This document shows, piece by piece, positions 23,251 through 30,290 of a DNA stretch of 32,240 nt. A model generated the notes under the pieces. The model saw nothing but the letters and a program-made list of their open reading frames with translations. It ran no database searches and was not told the origin of the DNA. This DNA is from DASRLE01 sp964558455 (lineage in GTDB: Bacteria > Verrucomicrobiota > Verrucomicrobiia > Limisphaerales > Palsa-1400): assembly GCA_964558455.1 (NCBI GenBank), contig CAZLEE010000024.1:1-32240 (forward strand), in the 5' to 3' direction. The stretch's first letter is position 1. The number at the start of each line of letters is the position of its first letter. A program made the translations under genes and the position numbers.

Positions 23251-23871
23251 ATGAAAAATTTAAATCTGTTCCGCGTTCTTGTCGTTAGTGCTGCGCTAGT
23301 GATCGGTGTCACCGCGTGCCATCATAAACCCAGTTCGATCACCCCAATCCCTGGCTCGGAAGGGCCAATCGGTCCTGTGCCCACTTCTACCGGCCCGGGC
23401 GCCTCCGGCACGGTTCCCGGCGAGACCGCTGTGTCGCCTGTGACCGAAACCACGACAGGCATTCCCGAGAATGGAAACGGGAAATATGATAGCGTCATCA
23501 ACGGCCCCCATAACGAGGACCGCGAAATCTTCAAGAACGACACGGTCTATTTTGACTTTGACAGCGCCACCATCAAAGCCTCGGAAGAGAGCAAATTGCA
23601 GGACGTGGCCACCCATTTCAAGAGCAGCACGGGCGACGCCCTCCAGGTGGAAGGCAACTGCGACGAGCGCGGCACGGAAAAGTATAATCTTTCCCTGGGT
23701 GATCGTCGCGCCTTGGCCATACGCGAGTATCTTGTCAACCTGCGAGTGGACGCGCAACGCATCAAGACCGTCACTTATGGAGCTTCCAAGCCGGTGGATT
23801 CCGGCCACAATGAAGCCGCCTGGAGCAAGAATCGCCGTGGCGATCTGGTCTTGCTGACACCGAAGAAGTAA
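23251..23871 (+). CDS. pal: Peptidoglycan-associated lipoprotein Pal
   Basis: Outer-membrane lipoprotein that tethers the outer membrane to peptidoglycan and to TolB. The start at MKNLNLFRVL gives a lipoprotein signal with Cys23 as the lipidated residue (GVTAC); an in-frame ATG at 23239 would add four residues. A Pro/Gly/Thr-rich linker (about 30-75) precedes the OmpA-like peptidoglycan-binding domain (DTVYFDFDSATIK, EGNCDERGTEKYNLSLGDRR, YGASKPVDSGHNEAAWSKNR). The total is 206 aa. It closes the Tol-Pal set; no ybgF/cpoB gene is found next to it. Confidence 0.95.
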   Translation: MKNLNLFRVLVVSAALVIGVTACHHKPSSITPIPGSEGPIGPVPTSTGPGASGTVPGETAVSPVTETTTGIPENGNGKYDSVINGPHNEDREIFKNDTVYFDFDSATIKASEESKLQDVATHFKSSTGDALQVEGNCDERGTEKYNLSLGDRRALAIREYLVNLRVDAQRIKTVTYGASKPVDSGHNEAAWSKNRRGDLVLLTPKK

Positions 23872-23913
23872 CTGCGGTTGGCCGGGGCCGGGGCTGTTGA
23901 GAAAGGCCGTTTT

Positions 23914-23933
23914 CCGCCTTTACTAAAAGGCGG
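23914..23933. repeat. Perfect 8-bp palindromic hairpin between pal and tatA
   Basis: CCGCCTTT (23914-23921) and AAAGGCGG (23926-23933) enclose an ACTA loop. No T-run follows, so it is a poor terminator. Sequences of this kind, translated PPLLKGG, recur as short palindromic intergenic repeats in many genomes, and this may be one member. Confidence 0.5.
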
Positions 23934-23976
23934 GCGTGGTGTATCTGTACAGGGAGAAGCGCAGGAAGCATTTTTT

Positions 23977-24252
23977 ATGAACACAAGTTTAGCAGTCTTG
24001 GGATTGGGTGGCGGGGAGTTGATCATTGTACTCGTTGCCATCTTGGTCCTGTTTGGCGCCAAGAAGATACCTGAGTTTGCCAAAGGTTTGGGCCAGGGCA
24101 TCAAGGAGTTTAAGAAAGCTTCCAGCGATGTGACCACCGAGTTTCACAACGCCATGAACCAGGAGCCGACGTCCGCCCCCCCGGCCAGTAAACCTGCTGC
24201 GGTTCCCGAAACTGCTGCCGCCAATCCGCCCTCCACCGTGCCAAAGGCTTGA
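23977..24252 (+). CDS. tatA: Twin-arginine translocase subunit TatA
   Basis: Pore-forming subunit for export of folded proteins. The start at MNTSLAVLGLGGGELIIVLV is preceded by AGGAAG and gives the normal layout: a short N-terminus, one membrane helix, the conserved hinge FGAKKIPEFAKGLGQGIKEF, an amphipathic helix and a polar Pro/Ala-rich tail. The product is 91 aa. The upstream in-frame start at 23878 reads through the palindrome and is rejected. It is followed by tatC after 22 bp; no tatB is seen between them, as in many TatAC systems. Confidence 0.94.
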   Translation: MNTSLAVLGLGGGELIIVLVAILVLFGAKKIPEFAKGLGQGIKEFKKASSDVTTEFHNAMNQEPTSAPPASKPAAVPETAAANPPSTVPKA

Positions 24253-24274
24253 TCGCGTTCGCCAATCTTGACAC

Positions 24275-25300
24275 ATGGCCGAACCGAGTCGTGAGCGTGA
24301 GCCGGAGGAGGACGAGGATGGCGAAAGTGGCGCTGTAAAATCTTTTCTCGAACACCTTGAGGATCTTCGTTGGACGATCATCAAGTGTGCGGCGGCGACG
24401 CTGGCCGGGATGTTGATCTGCCTTTTTGGCGTCAACCAACTGGCGTCCGTCCTCAAGTGGCCCCTCAAACGCGCGCAGCATAGAAGCTTGATCTTCATGC
24501 CGGCGCAGACCAACACAACCCTTCATCTGCGCCTGGGTTCGGCCCGGCTCCAATCCGTCGACCTGACAACGAACCAGCTTGGCTCGTTGAATCTCGGCAC
24601 CAACCATCATATCACCGTGCAACTCGAGCCGGTGATGGTGGGGTCCAACACGTTTCTTTCCATGCATGTGGTGCCCACGGATTCCGACGACGATTCGGGC
24701 GGCCCGCAGCTCTATTACATGGGGCCGGCGAATTCGTTCATGTCCATGCTGCATCTGGCATTTTTTGGCGGACTATTCCTCGCGTCGCCATTCGTGCTTT
24801 TTTTCGTGGGCCAATTCATCATGCCGGCCCTGAAGATCGTTGAGAAAAAGTATTTTCTGCAGGCGTTTTGGTTTGGGCTGAGCTTGTTTTTGGGAGGCGT
24901 GTCTTTTGCCTATTTCATGATCATGCCGCCGGCGATCAAATTCGCGGAAGTCACTTCCAACTTGATGGGGATTTCGTCAGACATCTGGCAGGCGGAGGAT
25001 TTTTTCAGTTTTGAAGTGAAGTTCATGCTGGGGATGGGGCTGGGTTTTGAATTGCCCGTCGTCCTGCTGGCATTGGTAAAAATCGGTCTGCTCAATTACA
25101 CCAAACTGAGGGCAATGCGGCGTTACATGATCGTGGGCAACTTGATTTTGGGCGCGCTGCTGACGACTCCGGAACCGTTTACGCAGGTGATCATGGCCAC
25201 GGTTCTGCAGGCGCTATACGAGGTGGCGGTGTGGATTGCCTGGTATTGGGAACGCCAGGAAAAAAAGCGCCGGGCGGCGAGGGGAGAAATAGATATTTAA
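24275..25300 (+). CDS. tatC: Twin-arginine translocase subunit TatC with an enlarged first periplasmic loop
   Basis: Receptor subunit that recognises twin-arginine signal peptides. The 341-aa protein has an acidic N-terminal extension (1-20), the conserved cytoplasmic motif FLEHLEDLRWTI (24-35) and helix 1. The loop before helix 2 runs from about 66 to 153. Conserved helices 2-6 follow, including LAFFGGLFLASPFVLFFVGQ, SFAYFMIMPPAIKFA, FELPVVLLALVKIG and LLTTPEPFTQVI. The first loop is normally about 35-40 residues; here about 75 extra, beta-rich residues are inserted before GPANSFMSMLH. A soluble tail (KKRRAARGE) closes the protein. Tat substrates are likely, for example the isomerase at 30291-31208. 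Confidence 0.93.
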   Translation: MAEPSREREPEEDEDGESGAVKSFLEHLEDLRWTIIKCAAATLAGMLICLFGVNQLASVLKWPLKRAQHRSLIFMPAQTNTTLHLRLGSARLQSVDLTTNQLGSLNLGTNHHITVQLEPVMVGSNTFLSMHVVPTDSDDDSGGPQLYYMGPANSFMSMLHLAFFGGLFLASPFVLFFVGQFIMPALKIVEKKYFLQAFWFGLSLFLGGVSFAYFMIMPPAIKFAEVTSNLMGISSDIWQAEDFFSFEVKFMLGMGLGFELPVVLLALVKIGLLNYTKLRAMRRYMIVGNLILGALLTTPEPFTQVIMATVLQALYEVAVWIAWYWERQEKKRRAARGEIDI

Positions 25301-25366
25301 AATAGGGTGAAAAAAACTGGACAAAACTTGCGCAATCCGCGTAATGTGAATTCAAGGAATCGAATT

Positions 25367-25816
25367 ATGCGTACTCAGGCTTTCTATATTTTGTCATTAT
25401 TTGCGACTGTCGCCCTTGTGGCCGGATGCGCCGGACCTGAGCAAAAGCTCGGTCGCGGCCTGAATAACTCGGTGGAACTCATCCGGCTGGGCGAGATGCG
25501 CCGCTCCATGGAACAGGCGGCGGTGTTTGACCCCAGCGGTCATGGCGGCATGACCACCGGCATCATCAACGGCATCGATCGCAGTTTTGCCCGCACCGGG
25601 ATTGGATTCTATGAAGTGCTGACCTTCCCCATTCCCAACGGGGCGAACCACGATTACACCGGAATTTTCCAGCCCTACGACCCCGTTTATCCAGACAGCT
25701 ACAAGCCGGATTGGATCGCGGAGGGATTCCTGCAGCCTGACAGTTCTTTAGGTTTTGCGGGTGGCGACATTGCGCCCTACATCCCGGGCAGCCGCTTCCG
25801 CGTCTTCGACAACTGA
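25367..25816 (+). CDS. TIGR04073-type lipoprotein (exosortase-system-associated family)
   Basis: A 149-aa lipoprotein with a signal peptide ending LVAGC, so Cys21 is probably lipidated. The mature part contains KLGRGLNNSVELIRLGEMRR and GIGFYEVLTFPIPNG and ends in a Tyr/Pro/Asp-rich segment (FQPYDPVYPDSYKPDW). The pattern is that of the TIGR04073 family, noted in Verrucomicrobia and relatives and linked by co-occurrence to exosortase (PEP-CTERM) sorting. Its own function is unknown, and no exosortase or PEP-CTERM gene is in the window. AAGGA lies 9 nt before the ATG; an upstream in-frame start at 25307 is less likely. Confidence 0.72.
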   Translation: MRTQAFYILSLFATVALVAGCAGPEQKLGRGLNNSVELIRLGEMRRSMEQAAVFDPSGHGGMTTGIINGIDRSFARTGIGFYEVLTFPIPNGANHDYTGIFQPYDPVYPDSYKPDWIAEGFLQPDSSLGFAGGDIAPYIPGSRFRVFDN

Positions 25817-25871
25817 TTCCGATAAGCATTGCAGTCGCGGTTCCGGCATATTTCGTCCGATTCATCTGCTG

Positions 25872-26747
25872 ATGATTGAGAAGAACTCATGCTGCAAGGT
25901 TAATCTACTCCTGAACATTCTGGGCAAGCGTCCGGATGGCTTTCACGAGTTGGAAACCATCATGCACCCCGTTGCCCTGCATGACCGGTTGAGCTTCGAG
26001 CGGGCCGGCGCGGACATCCGGCTTACCTGCAACGACCCCAGTCTGCCGGTCAACTCCAAGAATTTGGTTTTCCAGGCCGCCGCGCTTTTTCTGGCCAAGG
26101 CAGGGATTCGCGACGGGGTGCGGATTCACCTGGAAAAGCGGCTTCCCATCGCCGCAGGTTTGGGCGGAGGCAGCGGCAATGCGGCTGTCACCCTGATGGC
26201 GCTGAATGAACTCTTTGGCCAACCTCTGACACCGCCCGTGTTGCACGAACTGGCGGCCAAACTGGGTTCGGACATTCCTTTTTTTCTCCAGCACCGGCCC
26301 GCGCTTGCCACCGGCCGGGGCGAAATCGTCCGGCCTCTGGAACCTTTCCCTGCGCTGCGCACGGCGCACATCATCCTGATTCATCCCGGTTTTGGTATTT
26401 CGACCGCTTGGGCCTATCAAGAACTGGCCCATTTCCCCGACGCCCTCAACGGACGTCCCGGCCGGGCCGAAAAGCTGGCCCTTCTGCTGCGGGGAGATGA
26501 TCGGGCGGCGGCGGGCCGGGAATTCTACAACTCGCTTGAGGCGCCCGCGCTCTACAAATATCCGCTGCTGGGATTGTTTCAGGAATTTTTGCGCGAAAAC
26601 GGCGCCTGGGCGGCGATGATGTCCGGCAGCGGTTCAACCACTTTCGCCCTGACGGACACGGAGGAGACGGCGCAACGGCTGGTCGGGAAATTCAAAATTC
26701 ACTTTGGCGACAAATTCTGGATCGCCTCAGTCAAGATGAATGGTTAG
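25872..26747 (+). CDS. ispE: 4-diphosphocytidyl-2-C-methyl-D-erythritol kinase IspE
   Basis: GHMP kinase of the methylerythritol-phosphate route to isoprenoids; it phosphorylates CDP-methylerythritol. The start at MIEKNSCCKVNLLLNILGKR puts catalytic Lys9 and the KRPDGFHEL motif in place; the in-frame start at 25755 overlaps the lipoprotein gene and is rejected. The product is 291 aa. Motif 2 is LPIAAGLGGGSGNAAV (91-106) and Asp134 lies in GSDIPFF. The C-terminal block MMSGSGSTTFAL is motif 3. Most homologues have GGGSSNA rather than GGGSGNA, a mild change. The gene lies 55 bp after the lipoprotein gene. Confidence 0.94.
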   Translation: MIEKNSCCKVNLLLNILGKRPDGFHELETIMHPVALHDRLSFERAGADIRLTCNDPSLPVNSKNLVFQAAALFLAKAGIRDGVRIHLEKRLPIAAGLGGGSGNAAVTLMALNELFGQPLTPPVLHELAAKLGSDIPFFLQHRPALATGRGEIVRPLEPFPALRTAHIILIHPGFGISTAWAYQELAHFPDALNGRPGRAEKLALLLRGDDRAAAGREFYNSLEAPALYKYPLLGLFQEFLRENGAWAAMMSGSGSTTFALTDTEETAQRLVGKFKIHFGDKFWIASVKMNG

Positions 26748-26837
26748 GGGGCGGGACGCGCCCGGCCGGGAGGAAAAATTTCGACGGTGAATTTTCGCTT
26801 TGCAGTCCCCTCCAAAAACGATACCTTAGGGAGCCAC

Positions 26838-26911
26838 TGTCCGATGGTGTAATGGTAGCACAAGGCCCTTTGGAGGCCTTTGTCATGGTTCGAATCCATG
26901 TCGGACAGCCA
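26838..26911 (+). tRNA. tRNA-Gln (anticodon TTG)
   Basis: The cloverleaf can be drawn in full. Acceptor TGTCCGA pairs with TCGGACA, a D arm contains TAATGGTAGC, anticodon stem AGGCC/GGCCT has a 7-nt loop with TTG (26870-26872), and T-arm CATGG/CCATG has loop TTCGAAT. A discriminator G (26908) and encoded CCA (26909-26911) follow. TTG decodes CAA/CAG glutamine. Upstream, TTGCAG and TACCTT with 16-nt spacing may form the promoter. It stands alone downstream of ispE. Confidence 0.95.
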
Positions 26912-27045
26912 TTCTTCCCACAGCCTCCCCGCACAAAATCCGGCAGAATCCGATATGCCACCCCCCCCCTTCCGTTCGCAGCCATTGAAATCATGCGCGT
27001 CTTTATTTGTATGCGCGGAATGCCGCTTTCTGTGCTCACAAGAAA

Positions 27046-27228
27046 TCAAGCTTGGTCGCTTAACTTCTTGATGACCGAACGAGCCAGGTATTACTTGATC
27101 TCGTGGTGGCGCGGAATCGGCTGGCACATTTTTGTGCGCGGGTTCTGATACCAATCGTGTTTGCCGCCATGCCGGATGAAAACGCAACCCATGCGCGTGA
27201 GTTGCTGGATAAGTTCAACCCGCTTCAC
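27046..27228 (-). pseudogene. hicA: HicA-type mRNA interferase with an in-frame nonsense codon
   Basis: Toxin of a HicBA pair. The reading frame starts at GTG 27228 (VKRVELIQQLTRMGC). It has the double-stranded-RNA-binding-like core with the catalytic His in FIRHGGKHDWY and continues IPRHHEIK. A TAA at 27093-27091 interrupts it there. Beyond the stop the same frame reads YLARSVIKKLSDQA to TGA at 27048-27046, exactly the usual HicA tail (HxEIKxxLAR..), for a total of 60 residues. A single GAA-to-TAA change would explain it. The GTG overlaps the hicB stop (GTGA). A 45-residue truncated toxin without its last helix is expected; activity is doubtful. Confidence 0.75.
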
Positions 27229-27416
27229 GAGACCTGAAGTTCAGCCACCTTGCGCACGGAAGGAATGGCCCCGCTCGATAAATCTTTGTGCAGGTCGCGC
27301 AAATGTTTCTCCAAGTCGGACAGCGACCCGCCTTGTGTCAAGTAGTCCGGATATTCCTCCAGATGACCAAGCCACGCGTCACCGTCCTGCCAATACAAGT
27401 AACGGATGCTGTGCAT
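27225..27416 (-). CDS. hicB: HicB-family antitoxin
   Basis: A 63-aa antitoxin starting MHSIRYLYWQDGDAWLGHLE and continuing EYPDYLTQGGSLSDL, SGAIPSVRKVAEL, the degraded RNase-H-like fold of HicB. It is intact. The start at 27416 was taken because the extra N-terminal 15 residues of the longer frame (27461) are not family-like. It precedes hicA, the reverse of the most common order, and overlaps it by 4 nt. No separate DNA-binding domain is present, so autoregulation would be through a different partner or absent. Confidence 0.85.
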   Translation of the reverse strand: MHSIRYLYWQDGDAWLGHLEEYPDYLTQGGSLSDLEKHLRDLHKDLSSGAIPSVRKVAELQVS

Positions 27417-27526
27417 GGGCAATATGTTACATCTGACCGTCCATTCCGTAAAGGCCCGCATTCAATCTGCTGCCGGGTGCCATGCGCCGATTTGGCGTTT
27501 GATCCGGGCTTGGAGGAGAACGTAAC

Positions 27527-27595
27527 ATGACGTCGCATGAAGTGGCCGAAAAAGCGATCACCCGGCGGACAGGTCAAACCGCCTGCCGTGTCTGA
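27527..27595 (+). CDS. 22-codon upstream ORF with the strongest ribosome-binding site of the locus
   Basis: ATG at 27527 lies 8 nt after GGAGGAG (27512-27518), an ideal ribosome-binding site. The frame reads MTSHEVAEKAITRRTGQTAC and stops at 27593-27595. It overlaps the start of the long TPR-protein frame, which lacks such a site. It could be a leader peptide for translational coupling. Alternatively, a frameshift (real or an assembly error) may separate it from the large gene. The peptide itself is not recognisable. Confidence 0.4.
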   Translation: MTSHEVAEKAITRRTGQTACRV

Positions 27596-29399
27596 GGAGA
27601 GACCAGTCGCGGGGGGACGTCAAAGGGCAATGGCAGGCCATGGCATTTTGGGGTTCTTTCCGTCGGCGCGGTGTCGCGACTGGGTGTTGGGGTTGCTCAT
27701 TGTGATTGTGACGTTGATTGCTTATGGCCCCGCAAAGAGCGCCGGGTTTATTTGGGACGACGATCAATATCTGACCAAAAACCCTTTGCTGACCTCGCCG
27801 GACGGCTTGCGCCGGATCTGGTTTTCGCTGGATTCGCCGTCGCAATATTTTCCGCTGACTTACACCACGTTTTATCTGGAGCGCGCTTTTTGGGGGTTGA
27901 ATCCGGCGGGCTACCATTTGATCAACCTCCTGCTCCACGCCGCTAATGCGGTGCTGGTGTGGCGGATACTTGCGCGGTTGCGGGTCCCGGGCGCATGGCT
28001 GGCGGCGGCGATTTTCGCGCTGCATCCGGTTCAGGTGGAATCGGCCGCGTGGATCGCGGAGCGCAAAAATGTGCTGATGGGGTTTTTCTTTCTGCTCTCG
28101 CTGTGGGGATGGATCAGGTTCGTCGATGAGCAAACGAGGCGTCCGTGGCGTTTTTACATCCTGGCGCTGGCCTTGTACGCGTTGGCGCTCCTGGCCAAGA
28201 CGACGGCCTGCACTCTGCCGGCGGCGCTGCTCCTGGTTTTGTGGCTGAAAAAAATGCCGATCGGTTGGCGTCGTCTGGCGCAAGTCGCCCCGTTTGTGGC
28301 CATGGGAATCGGCATGGGGTTGGTGACGGTGTGGTGGGAACGTTATCATCAAGGCACGCAGGGCAAATCGTTCGATATGGGACTGATGGAGCGCCTGCTG
28401 ATTGCGAGCCGGGCGCTGTGGTTTTATCTGGGCGAATTACTCTGGCCGGCCAACTTGGCCTTCAGTTACCCGCGTTGGCATATTTCGGTTTCCGATCCGG
28501 GCGCTTATGGCTGGGTGGCGGCGACGGCTGGCTTGGGCGCGGTGATTTGGCGGTTGCGGCGCTGGACGGGGCGCGGCGTGGAAGTGGCGGCGGTGTTTTT
28601 TGCGGCGACATTAGGCCCGATGCTGGGATTCGTTATGCTTTACACGTTCAGGTATTCGTTCGTGGCGGATCATTACCAGTATCTGGCCTGCATCGGACCG
28701 ATTGCATTGGCGGCGGCGGGGATCAAGATTGGATTGGACCGTATCGCGCCGGGGAGAAACTTTCTTCGGGTGTTGTTGTGCGCGGCGTTGCTGACGGCCT
28801 TGGGCGGGTTGACGTGGAAGCAATGCGGGATGTATGCCGATCTTGGAACACTTTGGCAAACCACACTCAGCCGATATCCGGATTGCTGGCTCGCCCGGGG
28901 ACACCTCGGCGAGTTGTTTCTGGAAAAGAAACAAGTGGATGTGGCGATCGTTTATTTTAAAACGGCGCTGGAACTTCATCCGGACGACGCCGGACTGCGT
29001 GAATACCTCGGCATCTGTTATTTTAAATCGGGGCGAAATGGCGAGGCGATTGACCAATTCGAGCAGAGCCTTCGCATTGGCCCGGCGGATGGAGGTCTCC
29101 TGAATAATCTGGCGTGGATTCTGGCCACTTGTCCGGAAGCCTCGCTTCGGGACGGCAAGAGGGCGCTGGACCTCGCCCGGCAGGCCAATGATCTGGCGGG
29201 CGGAAAAAGCCCGCTCATCCTCGGAACCCTCGCCGCCGCTTTGGCCGAGACCGGGCAGTTTCCCCAAGCGGTGGAAACCGCGCGGCGCGCCGTGCGTCTT
29301 GCCGTGGAACAAGGCAACGACCAGTTGGTCGCGCGGCTTCAAACCGAGATGAAGCTCTACCAAGTCGGCCGGCCGTTTCATGACCAGGCCAAAGGCTAA
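27537..29399 (+). CDS. Multi-spanning membrane protein with TPR domain, TMTC/glycosyltransferase-like
   Basis: A 620-aa protein. After a basic N-terminus, about ten membrane segments follow between residues 45 and 430. The luminal/periplasmic motif FIWDDDQYLTKNPLL comes right after the first helix. This layout matches GT-C mannosyltransferase-like and TMTC-type proteins, in which the acidic loop is catalytic. A C-terminal domain (about 455-610) has TPR units, for example LGELFLEKKQVDVAIVYFKT and LGICYFKSGRNGEAIDQFEQ. Such proteins are abundant in Verrucomicrobia and Planctomycetes and may glycosylate exported proteins; the substrate is unknown. The true start could be 27537 or 27630, because the good ribosome-binding site serves another frame. 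Confidence 0.8.
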   Translation: MKWPKKRSPGGQVKPPAVSEERPVAGGRQRAMAGHGILGFFPSARCRDWVLGLLIVIVTLIAYGPAKSAGFIWDDDQYLTKNPLLTSPDGLRRIWFSLDSPSQYFPLTYTTFYLERAFWGLNPAGYHLINLLLHAANAVLVWRILARLRVPGAWLAAAIFALHPVQVESAAWIAERKNVLMGFFFLLSLWGWIRFVDEQTRRPWRFYILALALYALALLAKTTACTLPAALLLVLWLKKMPIGWRRLAQVAPFVAMGIGMGLVTVWWERYHQGTQGKSFDMGLMERLLIASRALWFYLGELLWPANLAFSYPRWHISVSDPGAYGWVAATAGLGAVIWRLRRWTGRGVEVAAVFFAATLGPMLGFVMLYTFRYSFVADHYQYLACIGPIALAAAGIKIGLDRIAPGRNFLRVLLCAALLTALGGLTWKQCGMYADLGTLWQTTLSRYPDCWLARGHLGELFLEKKQVDVAIVYFKTALELHPDDAGLREYLGICYFKSGRNGEAIDQFEQSLRIGPADGGLLNNLAWILATCPEASLRDGKRALDLARQANDLAGGKSPLILGTLAAALAETGQFPQAVETARRAVRLAVEQGNDQLVARLQTEMKLYQVGRPFHDQAKG

Positions 29400-29435
29400 A
29401 AGCTTGGTGGAATTGACAGGCGGAACTCCAACAAA

Positions 29436-30290
29436 TTACTTGCTGACGTCTTTTCCGTAACCCGGCTTCGGCTTGCCGTCCTGGTCAAGCTTGTCGCAGG
29501 CCCACAGGAATCCGCGGGTCAGCAGGTCCAGATAAGTGTCGCTGGACATCGTGACATCGCCGTGGCCGAGGGTGGTGCCGAAAACGCGGGCCTTGCCGTA
29601 GGTGTTGACCCAGACGCAGCAATTTTCCGAGTTGGTGGCGCCGATGCCTTTGGCGAGCGGAATGCAGTTCGGCCAAAGTTTGACGATGCGGTAAAGTTCA
29701 TCGGGGGCGGGATCGGCCCAGGTGGCCGGGAAACCTTTCATGACGGGATGATCCGGGTTCACGTTGATGACGTTGAATTTCCGGCCCGGCTCATGGCTGT
29801 AGGAGCTGACGCCGAGACATTTGCGCCATTCGTCGGTCGATGATTTGCGATAGGTATGGATGGTGCAATGGATCACCACCGCCGGCACGCCGTCGAAGTG
29901 CGCCTTGGCGATATGATTGACAAAATCCGCATTGGTCACGTCGCCGAAACATTCGTTATGCACGACGATGTCGTAGCCTTTGGCCCAATCGGTCTTCTCG
30001 TAAATGCTCATGCGGTGGTCGCGGATCACGCCGCCCTTGGAGCTGCCGCCTTCGTAAAGGATGGTCCAGACCACGTTGGCGCGCGCGCTGATGCCTTCGG
30101 TGAGTATTTTTTGCTGTTCGCCGTAATCATGGCAGCAGCCGCCCGTGATCAGGAGGGCGCGGATGGGTTCGACCGCCAGGGCGGACCGGTTTCCGGCGGC
30201 AACGAAAAATAAAACCGCCAGGCCGAGGACGGTGAACGGGGCGCGGGTTAGGAAAGGCATCTTCATTTTAAACTTCATCCATGTCTGCAT
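29436..30290 (-). CDS. Secreted ThuA-like domain protein
   Basis: A 284-aa exported protein of the ThuA (trehalose-utilisation) family, which has a class-I glutamine-amidotransferase-like fold. ThuA itself is implicated in 3-keto-disaccharide metabolism. A basic start (MQTWMKFKMKMPFLT) precedes a hydrophobic signal segment that is probably cut after ALA. Mature-domain features are RALLITGGCCHDYGEQQKIL, KGYDIVVHNECFGDV, VPAVVIHCTIHTY and VFGTTLGHGDVTMSSDTYLD. The first ATG (30290) directly follows the isomerase stop, with other ATGs at 30278 and 30266. The pairing with a sugar isomerase suggests a shared periplasmic carbohydrate role, an inference from context. Confidence 0.82.
   Translation of the reverse strand: MQTWMKFKMKMPFLTRAPFTVLGLAVLFFVAAGNRSALAVEPIRALLITGGCCHDYGEQQKILTEGISARANVVWTILYEGGSSKGGVIRDHRMSIYEKTDWAKGYDIVVHNECFGDVTNADFVNHIAKAHFDGVPAVVIHCTIHTYRKSSTDEWRKCLGVSSYSHEPGRKFNVINVNPDHPVMKGFPATWADPAPDELYRIVKLWPNCIPLAKGIGATNSENCCVWVNTYGKARVFGTTLGHGDVTMSSDTYLDLLTRGFLWACDKLDQDGKPKPGYGKDVSK

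Noticed and set aside
26744..27187. Minus-strand ORF (147 aa) over tRNA-Gln
   Set aside because: Overlaps a complete tRNA and the hicA frame; not protein-like.
29404..29434. Imperfect inverted repeat TTGGTGGA/TCCAACAA between the convergent TPR and ThuA-like genes
   Set aside because: One mismatch in eight, no T-run and a long loop; too weak to call a terminator.
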